This document shows, in pieces, positions 26,597 to 34,852 of a DNA stretch of 64,000 nucleotides (positions are counted from its first letter, which is position 1; each line of letters starts with the position of its first letter). Under the pieces are notes generated by a model. It ran no database searches and was not told the DNA's origin. It saw only the letters and a program-made list of their open reading frames with translations. Source of the DNA: an uncultured Cytophagales bacterium (GTDB lineage Bacteria; Bacteroidota; Bacteroidia; Cytophagales; Thermoflexibacteraceae); contig CALHUI010000007.1 of NCBI GenBank assembly GCA_938039675.1, positions 124,001 through 188,000 of the forward strand. The letters run 5' to 3'. The translations under genes and the position numbers were made by a program.

Positions 26597-28339
26597 ATGG
26601 AACTGAATTGGATAGACTGGGCGGTTATCATCGCTTTTTTGCTTGTTTCGCTCGGTATTGGGCTTCGCTATGCCAAGCAGGCAGGTAAGGGAGTAGAAAA
26701 TTTTTTCTTGGGAGGGCGCAACCTGCCTTGGTGGATTGCCGGAACATCTATGGTAGCAACTACTTTCGCTGCCGACACACCGCTGCTGGTAACTGAGTTG
26801 GTAGCCAAAAACGGCATCAGCGGCAACTGGCTGTGGTGGAACTTCCTCATCGGAGGTATGCTTTCCACCTTCTTTTTTGCCGACTTGTGGCGACGCGCCA
26901 ATATCATTACCGATGTAGAACTGGTAGAAAAACGCTACAGCGGCAAACCTGCCGCCTTCTTGCGCGGCTTCAAGGCAATCTATCTTGGCATTTTTATGAA
27001 TGCAGTCATTATCGCATGGGTCAATTTGGCGCTGGGCGCGCTGCTTAAAATTTTTTTCAATATTCCCGATTATGAACTCCTCTGGTGGGTTGGTGCTGCC
27101 ATGCTCATGGTTGTTGCCTACTCGAGCCTTTCAGGCCTGATGGGGGTGGCCATTACCGATTTTGTACAATTTATCTTAGCCATGTCGGGCTGTATTCTGC
27201 TGGCTGTGCTTATTGTCGGCTCGGAAAAAATAGGCGGCATCAGCGGCATGAAAGCACAACTGCCGGAGTGGACACTGCATTTTTTCCCTTCGCTCGATTT
27301 TAGCAGTTCGTCTGCCGCAGGCATGACGGCCAAAGCGTTCAGTCTTGGTTTAGGCAGTTTTTTAGCATATGTAGGTATGCAATGGTGGGCAAGTTGGTAT
27401 CCGGGAGCAGAGCCGGGTGGCGGCGGCTACATTGCCCAACGCATGATGAGCGCCAAAAATGAAGAACATGCCGTAAAAGCCATGTTGCTTTTCCAAATAG
27501 CACACTATGCGCTGCGCCCGTGGCCGTGGATTTTAGTAGGCTTGTGCGCACTCGTGCTCTATCCGGAACTACCCGAGACAGATAAAAAGCTCGGATATGT
27601 GCTGGCCATGAAAGACTTCTTACCGACAGGGCTGCGCGGAATGTTGCTTGTTGCCTTTTTGGCAGCCTACATGAGCACGGTTTCCACACAGTTAAACTGG
27701 GGGGCAAGCTATATCATCAACGACCTTTACAAGCGATTCATCCGCCCCAAGGCCAGTCAGGCGCAATTTGTAAAGGCTTCACGCCTGACAACTTTCTTGC
27801 TGATGATTGTTTCGCTCATCATCACCTCGCAAATTGAAACCCTCTCGGGTGCGTTCAATTTCATGATTGAATGTGGTGCAGGTTTAGGCTTGGTGCTGAT
27901 TCTCCGCTGGTATTGGTGGCGGGTGAACGCATGGAGCGAAATTGCGGCAACCCTTGCGCCTTTCGTCGGCTATTCGGTTTCGCGCTATGTATTCCACATG
28001 GAATTTCCCGACAGCTTTTTCCTGACCATTGGTTTTACTACCGTCGTATGGCTGGCGGTAACATTCCTGACCCCACCAACCGAGCAGGCACATTTGCAGC
28101 AATTCTACCGCGATGTACGCCCGCAGGGAGCATGGAAACCTATTGCCGACTCCCTCCAAATACCCGTAGAAAATAAACTGCCCGTTCTTTTTGCCAAATG
28201 GGGTACAGGCTTGCTGCTGTGCTACTCGGCACTGTTCGGTATCGGCAAGGCTATGCTGTTAGAGTGGTCGGCGGCAGCCGTGTATGGCTTGGTATTTGTG
28301 GCGGCAGCCCTGCTGCTGAACAGGCTGTTGAAGCAATAA
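26597..28339 (+). CDS. Sodium:solute symporter (SSS family)
   Basis: The 580 aa protein has about 13-14 membrane helices. The N-terminus (NWIDWAVIIAFLLVSLGIG, then FFLGGRNLPWWIAGTSMVAT and TFAADTPLLVTELV) is typical of the SSS/SLC5 fold, and LLVAFLAAYMSTVSTQLNWG marks the Na-site helix. An inserted polar stretch (NWGASYIINDLYKRFI) and the aromatic YVGMQWWASWYPGAEPGGGGY segment place it among uncharacterised Bacteroidota SSS proteins. It imports an organic solute with Na+, which fits a cell with a Na+-pumping NQR. The substrate is not evident. Confidence 0.85.
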   Translation: MELNWIDWAVIIAFLLVSLGIGLRYAKQAGKGVENFFLGGRNLPWWIAGTSMVATTFAADTPLLVTELVAKNGISGNWLWWNFLIGGMLSTFFFADLWRRANIITDVELVEKRYSGKPAAFLRGFKAIYLGIFMNAVIIAWVNLALGALLKIFFNIPDYELLWWVGAAMLMVVAYSSLSGLMGVAITDFVQFILAMSGCILLAVLIVGSEKIGGISGMKAQLPEWTLHFFPSLDFSSSSAAGMTAKAFSLGLGSFLAYVGMQWWASWYPGAEPGGGGYIAQRMMSAKNEEHAVKAMLLFQIAHYALRPWPWILVGLCALVLYPELPETDKKLGYVLAMKDFLPTGLRGMLLVAFLAAYMSTVSTQLNWGASYIINDLYKRFIRPKASQAQFVKASRLTTFLLMIVSLIITSQIETLSGAFNFMIECGAGLGLVLILRWYWWRVNAWSEIAATLAPFVGYSVSRYVFHMEFPDSFFLTIGFTTVVWLAVTFLTPPTEQAHLQQFYRDVRPQGAWKPIADSLQIPVENKLPVLFAKWGTGLLLCYSALFGIGKAMLLEWSAAAVYGLVFVAAALLLNRLLKQ

Positions 28340-28357
28340 AGTATGCTGTCGGTCAAA

Positions 28358-28397
28358 TAAAAAACCTGACAGCAATCAACATCTGTCAGGTTTTTTT
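28358..28397. terminator. Bidirectional terminator between symporter gene and mdh
   Basis: AAAAAACCTGACAG (to 28372) and CTGTCAGGTTTTTTT (28383-28397) form a 14-bp stem with A and T tracts on both sides, serving the converging genes at 28339 and 28435. Confidence 0.9.
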
Positions 28398-28434
28398 GCA
28401 AATCACGGTTGTTGGTCAGGCCAACAGTACTGAT

Positions 28435-29376
28435 TTATTTTTTCTCGGCACGCATTTTATCAAAGGCATTCATTACCTCTTTTACGTGTCCGCGAGAAAT
28501 TTCCAGCAATTGCTTTTCTTCATCGTTTAGTTGCAGCTCGATGATGCGCTCGATGCCGTTCTTACCCAACAAGCAAGGCACGCCAAGGTAGCAATCTTCA
28601 ATGCCATATTCGCCTTCCAGTTTCACGCATACCGGCAGGATGCGTTTCTGGTCGCGAACGATGGCTTCTACCATTTGCGCAGCGGCAGAGCCCGGCGCAT
28701 ACCATGCAGAAGTACCCATCAGTTTTACCAGTTCGCCGCCGCCTACTTTGGTGCGCTCCACAATTGCGTCGAGGCGCTCACTGTCAATCAGTTCAGTTAC
28801 AGGGATACCACCTACGGTTGTGTAGCGAGGCAGCGGGACCATTGTATCGCCGTGTCCACCCAAAATCATTGCCTGAATGTCTTTCGGAGAAACGTTCAGC
28901 GCTTCGGCCAAAAACGCACGGTAGCGAGCAGTATCCAAAATACCAGCCATACCCATTACGCGCGTGCGGGGCATTTGCGAAGTGATATGCGCTGCATAAG
29001 TCATTACGTCTAACGGGTTAGAAACTACAATGATAATAGCATTGGGTGAGTTCTTTACCACGTTTTCAGTAACCGAAGTGACAATGTCGGCATTAACGGC
29101 AATCAAATCGTCACGGCTCATACCGGGTTTGCGCGGTAAACCGGAAGTAATAACCACTACGTCAGAACCTGCCGTGCGAGTGTAGTCGTTAGTTACCCCC
29201 ACGGTGCGGCTGTCGTACAGGTCAATCGGGGCTTTTTGCCAGATGTCCAGCGCTTTACCTTGCGCCATACCATCTTTAATATCCACCAATATAATTTCAT
29301 TGGCAATTTCCTTATATGCCAGAACGTCGGCGCAAGTAGCTCCTACATTGCCCGCTCCTACAACGGTTACTTTCAT
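28435..29376 (-). CDS. mdh: Malate dehydrogenase
   Basis: About 313 aa, LDH/MDH superfamily. NAD loop: VTVVGAGNVGATCADVLA. Substrate motif GLPRKPGMSRDDLIAVN has the Arg pair of malate-type enzymes. VVSNPLDVMTY and MILGGHGDTMVPL (catalytic His) complete the site, and MGMAGILDTAR is typical of the tetrameric MDH class. It oxidises malate to oxaloacetate in the TCA cycle. I chose ATG 29376 (MKVTVVGAG) rather than the in-frame ATG 29409, as the family starts there. Confidence 0.95.
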   Translation of the reverse strand: MKVTVVGAGNVGATCADVLAYKEIANEIILVDIKDGMAQGKALDIWQKAPIDLYDSRTVGVTNDYTRTAGSDVVVITSGLPRKPGMSRDDLIAVNADIVTSVTENVVKNSPNAIIIVVSNPLDVMTYAAHITSQMPRTRVMGMAGILDTARYRAFLAEALNVSPKDIQAMILGGHGDTMVPLPRYTTVGGIPVTELIDSERLDAIVERTKVGGGELVKLMGTSAWYAPGSAAAQMVEAIVRDQKRILPVCVKLEGEYGIEDCYLGVPCLLGKNGIERIIELQLNDEEKQLLEISRGHVKEVMNAFDKMRAEKK

Positions 29377-29503
29377 AAATTTATAGCTGTGTAATGATTG
29401 GTTTGACAAAACACTGCAAGTTACGCACTGCCCGCAAAATATGGAAATAGATAGGCAATCCTAATAGCGCATTTATTAATTTTGTGTAACATAAACTTAC
29501 AAT

Positions 29504-30640
29504 ATGCACAGTTCATCGGATAACGACTCATTCCTGCACACCTTCTACTCCAATTTGCCCTATGAAAATTACGAAGAGCGGGAACGCATTGCGCTCAACA
29601 CACCGCATGGCGACAGTATGGCAGTTATGAATGAGATGTATCTGCACGATTATCGCCTGTATTTCAAACTGTTCGGCAAGTTTCCTAATATCTGCCTAAT
29701 AAATGGGCTGGATATTGCCAAAGCAATTGAGTTTTTTAAAGAACATTTTGCCGAGCGCATTGTCAATTGCTACTTCAAAAAAGAGTACCGCTGGCGAAAA
29801 AAGAAATTTGAGTATGCCGAAATTTTCTTTGTATTGAACGATGATACGATTGTTTCTTTCAACGAAGGCACTAATTGTCGCGTGATGCACTATCATCCGG
29901 CGGCTGGCTGCTATGCCGAAATTTCCAAAAAACTGTTGCCTTTCAAACTCAAAGAACGGCAGCGCCGCCCCCATGAAATCAACCTGATTACGGTTTCCAA
30001 CATGGGGCTGGAACTGCACAGCATGGAAATTAAGCGCATGCGTTTAGATTTGAATAAGAACTACAACGACGACTTTCCGCCGGTGCATCAGCAAATCGTA
30101 AATCGGCTCAACCACCGCAACGACAAGGGCATCGTACTGCTGCACGGCATACCGGGAACAGGCAAAACCACTTACCTGCGCTATCTTATCGGGCTGTTGC
30201 GCAAAAACATGATGTTTATCCCGCCCAATATTGCAGTTAATTTGGCCAACCCCGACTTTATCAAAATTCTGATTAACAACCCTAATTCGGTGCTGATTAT
30301 TGAAGATGCCGAAAACATTATTATGGACAGGGCGCAAAGCCACAACTCGGCCGTTTCTATGCTGCTGAACCTTTCCGACGGTCTTCTCTCCGATTGTCTG
30401 AACATTCAAATTATCTGCACGTTCAACATGCCAATTCAACGCATAGACGACGCATTGCTGCGCAAAGGCCGACTCATTGCCAAGTATGAGTTCAAAGAAC
30501 TTTCAGTAGCAAAAGCTCAACGCATTTCCAATGAACTTGGCTACAAACGCACCATTACTGAACCTATGACCCTCAGCGACCTGTACAATCAGGATGAGCC
30601 CGATTTTGGCAAGCAAGAGTACCCGAAAATCGGTTTCTAA
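29504..30640 (+). CDS. BCS1-like AAA ATPase
   Basis: A 378 aa soluble protein. The first about 200 residues (conserved in Bacteroidota but of unknown role) lack membrane helices. The AAA core begins near residue 205: Walker A LLHGIPGTGKTTYLRY at about 211-226, Walker B SVLIIEDAENI, sensor ICTFNMPIQRIDDALLRKGRL with the arginine finger region, as in BCS1/CDC48-type AAA proteins. The C-terminus has an AAA lid (ELSVAKAQRISNELG). It probably remodels a protein substrate, unknown. TAATTTTG at 29477-29484 may be its promoter box. The stop codon abuts the next frame (TAATGA). Confidence 0.8.
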   Translation: MHSSSDNDSFLHTFYSNLPYENYEERERIALNTPHGDSMAVMNEMYLHDYRLYFKLFGKFPNICLINGLDIAKAIEFFKEHFAERIVNCYFKKEYRWRKKKFEYAEIFFVLNDDTIVSFNEGTNCRVMHYHPAAGCYAEISKKLLPFKLKERQRRPHEINLITVSNMGLELHSMEIKRMRLDLNKNYNDDFPPVHQQIVNRLNHRNDKGIVLLHGIPGTGKTTYLRYLIGLLRKNMMFIPPNIAVNLANPDFIKILINNPNSVLIIEDAENIIMDRAQSHNSAVSMLLNLSDGLLSDCLNIQIICTFNMPIQRIDDALLRKGRLIAKYEFKELSVAKAQRISNELGYKRTITEPMTLSDLYNQDEPDFGKQEYPKIGF

Positions 30641-30711
30641 TGAAGTTGTTTCATGGCATTTACTTTTATCCCAGTACCGTCTTTAAATTATTTGTGCTGA
30701 ATATCAATGAG

Positions 30712-31239
30712 ATGAATTTCTTGAAACGTTTCTTTGTTCAACGACGACTGCGGCAGACGCTTCAAAACAAGAAGTGCCGCTTTGCGCCTTTATTCTCAGA
30801 AGCCAAACAAATAGGCATCCTGTTCGATGCCGAAAATCAGGCTATAGAGAAGCCGTTAGCTGCCTTTATCCGCCAATTGGAAAAAGAAGGCAAAAGCGTT
30901 TCATCGCTTACCTACTTTGACAGCGAGCGACAAGCCGCTTTCCAATTTCTATATGAGGTATTTACCGGCAACGATATTGACTGGCTGGGAAATATCAAGT
31001 CAGCAAAAGCCAACAAGTTCATGGAAAAGAAGTTTGACTACCTGTTTTGTTTCAGTGCACAGCCCATACCAGTAATAGACCTGCTGCTGGCCAACAGCGA
31101 GGCAAAATGCAGAATCGGGTTTTATCAGGAAGGCAGAGAGGATTTCTACGAACTTATGCTCATTCCTGACAAAGGCGCAAAAGAAGAGCAAATGATACTC
31201 TTAACTTTGGAATACACTAAAAATATTTGTCAAAACTAA
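30712..31239 (+). CDS. DUF6913 family protein
   Basis: About 175 aa from ATG 30712 (MNFLKRFFVQRRLRQ); the frame is open back to an ATG at 30640. The segment IGILFDAENQAIEKPLAAFIRQLEKEGKSV, then YFDSERQ, and FDYLFCFSAQPIPVIDLLLANSEAKCRIG follows a pattern I associate with DUF6913, a Bacteroidota family usually encoded beside dapA. The function is unknown; an alpha/beta Rossmann-like fold is plausible. It ends 8 bp before the dapA ATG, so the two are almost certainly co-expressed, which hints at a link to the diaminopimelate pathway or wall synthesis. Confidence 0.7.
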   Translation: MNFLKRFFVQRRLRQTLQNKKCRFAPLFSEAKQIGILFDAENQAIEKPLAAFIRQLEKEGKSVSSLTYFDSERQAAFQFLYEVFTGNDIDWLGNIKSAKANKFMEKKFDYLFCFSAQPIPVIDLLLANSEAKCRIGFYQEGREDFYELMLIPDKGAKEEQMILLTLEYTKNICQN

Positions 31240-31247
31240 AACCCAAG

Positions 31248-32159
31248 ATGACTAACGTAACAACAGTTTTGTATGGCACAGGGGTAGCCCTTGTAACCCC
31301 TTTTGATGCAAACGGACAGATTGATTTTGCCGCTTTGCACAAGTTGCTGGCGTTTACTGCCGAAAGCGTAGATTACTGGGTAGTGAATGGTACTACCGGA
31401 GAATCCCCCGTCCTTTCCAAGGAAGAACGAAAGAAACTGTTGGCGTTTGTCAAGGGAAACAATCCTAAGAAACTGCCTATTGTTTGGGGTATGGGCGGCA
31501 ACCATACGGAGGAACTCGTTGCACAAATCAAAGAAACCGATTTGAGCGGCGTAGCTGCCGTTCTTTCCGTATCGCCTTACTACAACAAACCATCGCAAGA
31601 GGGCATTTTCCGCCACTATATGGCCGTTGCCGATGCCTGCCCCGTGCCTGTTTTGCTCTACAACGTACCCGGCAGAACCGGCTCTAATATATCGGGAGCA
31701 ACTACCGTGCGGCTGGCTGCGCACCCGAACATTATCGGTACAAAAGATGCTTCGGGCGATTTTGAACAATATACTTACATTGTCAAAAGCGCACCCGAAG
31801 GCTTTTTGGTCATTTCAGGAGATGATATGCTCACCGTGCCGCTCATTGCCATTGGTGGCAAAGGAGTTATTTCCGTATTGGCCAATGCTTTCCCTACATT
31901 GTTTGCACAAATGACGCGCGCAGCTCTGCAAGGCAACTTTACCGAGGCAGCACAAATTATGTACAGCTTTGCCGATATTAACGGCCTGCTCTACAAAGAA
32001 GGCAATCCGACAGGCATCAAATATGTGCTGAGCCGTTTGGGCATTTGCAAACCGCATCTGCGGCTGCCCAACGTGCCTCCTTCGGAAGAACTCAGCAAAA
32101 AACTGGATGCGGCGCTTGCTGCTATAACTGCCGACACCCGACAGTTATTAGGCACATAA
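31248..32159 (+). CDS. dapA: 4-hydroxy-tetrahydrodipicolinate synthase
   Basis: About 303 aa TIM-barrel of the DHDPS/NAL family. GTGVALVTPFDANGQID is the N-terminus, VNGTTGESPVLSKEE carries the TTGES pyruvate-binding motif, VLLYNVPGRTGSNI has the catalytic Tyr and Arg region, and IGTKDASGDFEQY has the Schiff-base Lys. GDDMLTVPLIAIGGKGVIS closes the site. It condenses pyruvate with aspartate semialdehyde in the lysine/diaminopimelate pathway, downstream of lysC (58956). ATG 31248 fits the family; an alternative TTG at 31227 would overlap the previous gene. Confidence 0.95.
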   Translation: MTNVTTVLYGTGVALVTPFDANGQIDFAALHKLLAFTAESVDYWVVNGTTGESPVLSKEERKKLLAFVKGNNPKKLPIVWGMGGNHTEELVAQIKETDLSGVAAVLSVSPYYNKPSQEGIFRHYMAVADACPVPVLLYNVPGRTGSNISGATTVRLAAHPNIIGTKDASGDFEQYTYIVKSAPEGFLVISGDDMLTVPLIAIGGKGVISVLANAFPTLFAQMTRAALQGNFTEAAQIMYSFADINGLLYKEGNPTGIKYVLSRLGICKPHLRLPNVPPSEELSKKLDAALAAITADTRQLLGT

Positions 32160-32177
32160 GTAAGCAAACTTCTTCTG

Positions 32178-32277
32178 TACAAAAGCACAAAAGATTTGCG
32201 AAAGCGCTCTGTTAAATCGCTGAAAGTCAGTCATTTAAACCTTAAATATCTCTAAAACCCATCAGGTTTGTGCGTAA
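32178..32277 (+). repeat. Dispersed intergenic repeat, copy A (5' part)
   Basis: TACAAAA...TTTGCGAAA...TTAAAT.GCTGA.A..CAG..ATTTAAACCT...CAG.TTT.TGC.TAA is shared, by eye at about 70 percent, with 37952-38053. A second shared block, 32432-32458 (ATCCGAATACCAAAATGTTG...), matches 38087-38113 at 22 of 27 positions. Copy A contains about 120 nt extra between the two blocks, including the hairpin at 32291-32318. Both copies lie on the same strand just before a coding sequence. No open frame is conserved. The whole 32160-32504 gap is otherwise empty of genes. Confidence 0.7.
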
Positions 32278-32290
32278 TGTATAACTTAGA

Positions 32291-32318
32291 CCCGACAAGT
32301 CTTAAAAAAACTGTCGGG
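32291..32318. terminator. Hairpin, possible terminator after dapA
   Basis: CCCGACA (32291-32297) pairs with TGTCGGG (32312-32318) around a 14-nt A-rich loop. No good T run follows on the plus strand, so a terminator role is weak. The position, 130 bp after dapA, is inside the extra segment of repeat copy A. Confidence 0.4.
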
Positions 32319-32431
32319 CTTAGGTGCTTTTACAGCAAATTGCAAAAAATTATTTTCTGCCAATCGCTTAGGCTTTTGTGTAGATACGGTTGTGAAGTAA
32401 ACAAGGCGGTTTTTTTACCGGATTTTTTGCA

Positions 32432-32458
32432 ATCCGAATACCAAAATGTTGGTTTATT
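32432..32458 (+). repeat. Dispersed intergenic repeat, copy A (3' block)
   Basis: 27 nt matching 38087-38113 at 22 positions. It ends 46 bp before the ATG of the broken STAS-like gene. Confidence 0.65.
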
Positions 32459-32504
32459 GTACTCAGTTGCATAAATTAAACCTCATCAAAATACTTTGGG
32501 CTGC

Positions 32505-32905
32505 ATGATTTCAATCGTAGATTACCCGACATTCAAAATCATCTTTGACGAGGAGAGCCGAACGCTCATCGTCATAGACACCACATCTGCTGAAGTGCAA
32601 GACGATGATATCCGCAATATTCGAGCATGATTTTCTCAATCATGCTCGAATATAAGCCCGTTAATTGCTTGATTGACAACAAATTGCGCAAATATGTTTT
32701 TAGCGTTGAGATGCAGGAATGGGTAGCCAATACACTTTTACAGGCCTGTTTGGCAGTAGATTTGAAAAAGTTTGCCGTTGTGCAGCCCGAAGAGTTGGTG
32801 GCAAGCCTTTCCAACGAACAAGTGGCCGATGAAGCAGGCAAAAATCCGGTACAAGTCGGTTTTTTCCACACCATGGAACAAGCCAAAAACCAGTTAGGTA
32901 TTTAA
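32505..32905 (+). pseudogene. STAS/SpoIIAA-like protein gene split by a frameshift
   Basis: The first frame (32505-32630, 41 aa) reads MISIVDYPTFKIIFDEESR, TLIVIDTTSAEVQ and stops at TGA 32628. The second (ATG 32627 to 32905, 92 aa) reads IMLEYKPVNCLIDNK, MQEWVANTLLQ, KKFAVVQPEELVA and ends QLGI. Joined, they give about 133 aa with the order seen in a common small Bacteroidota family of STAS-like single-domain proteins. A shift of one base reconnects them at the expected spacing. Stop and restart overlap as ATGA, so coupled translation of two halves cannot be excluded. The break lies inside a perfect inverted repeat (32617-32653). The next gene follows after 10 bp. Confidence 0.65.
32617..32653. 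repeat. Perfect 16-bp inverted repeat at the frameshift
   Basis: ATATTCGAGCATGATT (32617-32632) and AATCATGCTCGAATAT (32638-32653) are exact reverse complements with loop TTCTC. The stop codon of the first frame and the start of the second lie in the left arm. Confidence 0.95.
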
Positions 32906-32915
32906 TCAAAGTCCT

Positions 32916-33884
32916 ATGAAATTTCGCATAGCAGCATGGCTGGGGCTTTCTTGGCAGGAAATGAAAGGCTTCGTGCTGACGCTTTTGGCAATGACACTTG
33001 TGTTAGCACTGCCTTATGTTATTGCCTCCGGACAGGAAAACCCTGCTTACGATAAAGCAGCGGATGAAGCGGTGCTGGACAGCCTGCTAATGGTAATGCA
33101 GGTTGCCAAGCCAATAATGCCGGAAGAAGAACGCGAAACTGCTCTCAGCGAAGCCGTTGCCGCAAATGCAATCAAGCCTTTCAACCCCAATGAGTTAGAC
33201 GTTGTGGCATGGGTAAATCTTGGCCTGAAACCCTACCTTGCCGAACGCGCAGTAAAATATCGCGCAAAAGTTGGTCCGTTTCGTGCCAAGCGTGATTTGC
33301 TCAAAGTTTACGGCTTCCCCGAGTGGCTCTACCAGCGATTAGAACCATTCATTCTGTTGCCTGAAACCGCTCCGGCAGAAACGGCAAAAACCGACCGACC
33401 GTTGGAAAAAACGGTTGAACCTGCCGCAGACCATCATGCACCTGCTGCCTATGGCTTCAAAGAAAGCCGTCCTCTGCGCAAGCAGCCTCAAAAATTTGAC
33501 CTCAATACGGCAGATACAACCCAACTGATGGCGCTGAAAGGGATTGGGGCAACTATCGCAGGGCGCATCATCAAATTTCGCGATGCGCTGGGCGGCTTTC
33601 ACAGCCTTGAGCAACTTAACGAAGTATATGCCATTACGCCCGAAGCACTGGCATCATTGGCTACCTACACCGAACTTTCGCCCGACACCCACAAAAAAAT
33701 AGCCATTAACACCGCCGATGTAGAAACACTCAAAAAACACCCGTACATCGACTCTAAACTTGCCGAGGTTTTGGTAAACTATCGCAAACAGCACGGCGCT
33801 TATAAAAACGCATCCGACCTGCAAAAAATCCGCATCCTGACACCCGAAAAGTTGGGAAAAATATTGCCCTATTTGGAGTTTTAA
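32916..33884 (+). CDS. ComEA-like protein with three helix-hairpin-helix domains
   Basis: A 322 aa protein with one N-terminal membrane anchor (about 18-38, GFVLTLLAMTLVLALPYVIA). Three HhH-type units follow: about 85-150 (FNPNELDVVAWVNLGL, YRAKVGPFRAKRDLLKVYG), 192-250 (FDLNTADTTQLMALKGIG, FRDALGGFHSLEQLNEVYAI) and 264-320 (INTADVETLKKHPYI, YRKQHGAYKNASDLQKIRIL). The NTAD...L..L.GIG pattern is that of ComEA, the DNA-binding protein of competence pili, so a role in DNA binding at the outer face of the inner membrane is likely. Whether it takes part in DNA uptake is not shown here; no com/pil genes are adjacent. Confidence 0.8.
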   Translation: MKFRIAAWLGLSWQEMKGFVLTLLAMTLVLALPYVIASGQENPAYDKAADEAVLDSLLMVMQVAKPIMPEEERETALSEAVAANAIKPFNPNELDVVAWVNLGLKPYLAERAVKYRAKVGPFRAKRDLLKVYGFPEWLYQRLEPFILLPETAPAETAKTDRPLEKTVEPAADHHAPAAYGFKESRPLRKQPQKFDLNTADTTQLMALKGIGATIAGRIIKFRDALGGFHSLEQLNEVYAITPEALASLATYTELSPDTHKKIAINTADVETLKKHPYIDSKLAEVLVNYRKQHGAYKNASDLQKIRILTPEKLGKILPYLEF

Positions 33885-33958
33885 GCGGCGTGGCATCCTT
33901 ATTTTGGCAACCATTTTGTACCTTCGGAAGTTATTATAGTTAAAACATCCGAGCAATT

Positions 33959-34669
33959 ATGAAACAATTTGCAGCCAAAACAGGATTCGTATTGAGCACA
34001 TTTTTATTTTGCTTAATTTTGACCAGTTTTTCACACAAAACCTCTAAACCAATGGCATTTGAACTACCTAAATTGGCCTACGCATATAATGCGCTGGAGC
34101 CTCATATTGATGCAATGACCATGGAAATCCACCACAGCCGTCATCATCAGGCCTATGTAAACAACCTGAACACAGCCATTGCAGGCACAGAAGCCGAAAA
34201 AATGAGCATTGAAGACATCTGCAAAAACATCAGCAAGTTTTCAATGGCCGTTCGCAACAATGGCGGCGGCCACTACAACCACACTTTCTTCTGGGAAATT
34301 ATCGGCCCTACTAATGCCGGTGGAGAACCCAAAGGAGCTTTAGCTGAGGCAATCAACAAGAAGTTCGGCTCTTTTGCTGCCTTCAAAGAAGAATTTACCA
34401 AAGCTGCTATCGGCCGTTTCGGTTCAGGATGGGCATGGTTAGTAGTAGATGGTGGCGAATTGAAAATCGGCTCTACTGCCAACCAAGACAACCCACTGAT
34501 GGATATTGCCGACGTAACCATTAAAGGCAAGCCTGTTCTTGGCATTGACGTTTGGGAACACGCTTACTACCTGAAATATCAAAACAAACGCCCCGACTAC
34601 GTAGCCGCTTTCTGGAACGTAGTAAATTGGGATGTAGTAGGTGCTAAGTACGAAGCTGCTATTAAATAA
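33959..34669 (+). CDS. sodA: Superoxide dismutase, Mn/Fe family, with possible export signal
   Basis: The dismutase proper begins at Met32 ([20 protein letters not shown]). Metal ligands are His in [12 protein letters not shown], His in [11 protein letters not shown], and Asp/His in [12 protein letters not shown]. The residues [11 protein letters not shown] and TANQDNPLM (Gln rather than the His/Ala of Fe types) favour manganese. The frame is open to ATG 33959, adding 31 residues with a hydrophobic core ([16 protein letters not shown]) that looks like a signal peptide or anchor. So the enzyme may be exported, or two starts (33959 and 34052) may give two locations. It removes superoxide. A strong terminator follows. 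Confidence 0.93.
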   Translation: MKQFAAKTGFVLSTFLFCLILTSFSHKTSKPMAFELPKLAYAYNALEPHIDAMTMEIHHSRHHQAYVNNLNTAIAGTEAEKMSIEDICKNISKFSMAVRNNGGGHYNHTFFWEIIGPTNAGGEPKGALAEAINKKFGSFAAFKEEFTKAAIGRFGSGWAWLVVDGGELKIGSTANQDNPLMDIADVTIKGKPVLGIDVWEHAYYLKYQNKRPDYVAAFWNVVNWDVVGAKYEAAIK

Positions 34670-34698
34670 TATAGCCTGAGGCTATTAAATTAAAGCCT

Positions 34699-34735
34699 AA
34701 CCTGTCAGGTAATAATATGCCTGACAGGTTTTTTT
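34699..34735 (+). terminator. Rho-independent terminator after sodA
   Basis: AACCTGTCAGG (34699-34709) pairs with CCTGACAGGTT (34720-34730), followed by T7. Confidence 0.92.
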
Positions 34736-34852
34736 ATTATCCGGTTGCTGTTTGATTACCTGCTGCCTGCGCTTGTAAGATTCATTTGCAAAACAACCAA
34801 TTATAGGCTAACATTGCCCCACATGTTATCTTAAACTTTCATTCATCAACAC

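Noticed and set aside
29504-32159. AAA ATPase plus DUF6913 as a new defence system
   Set aside because: The neighbours are housekeeping (dapA, mdh), no nuclease or effector is present, and the arrangement fits ordinary core genome.
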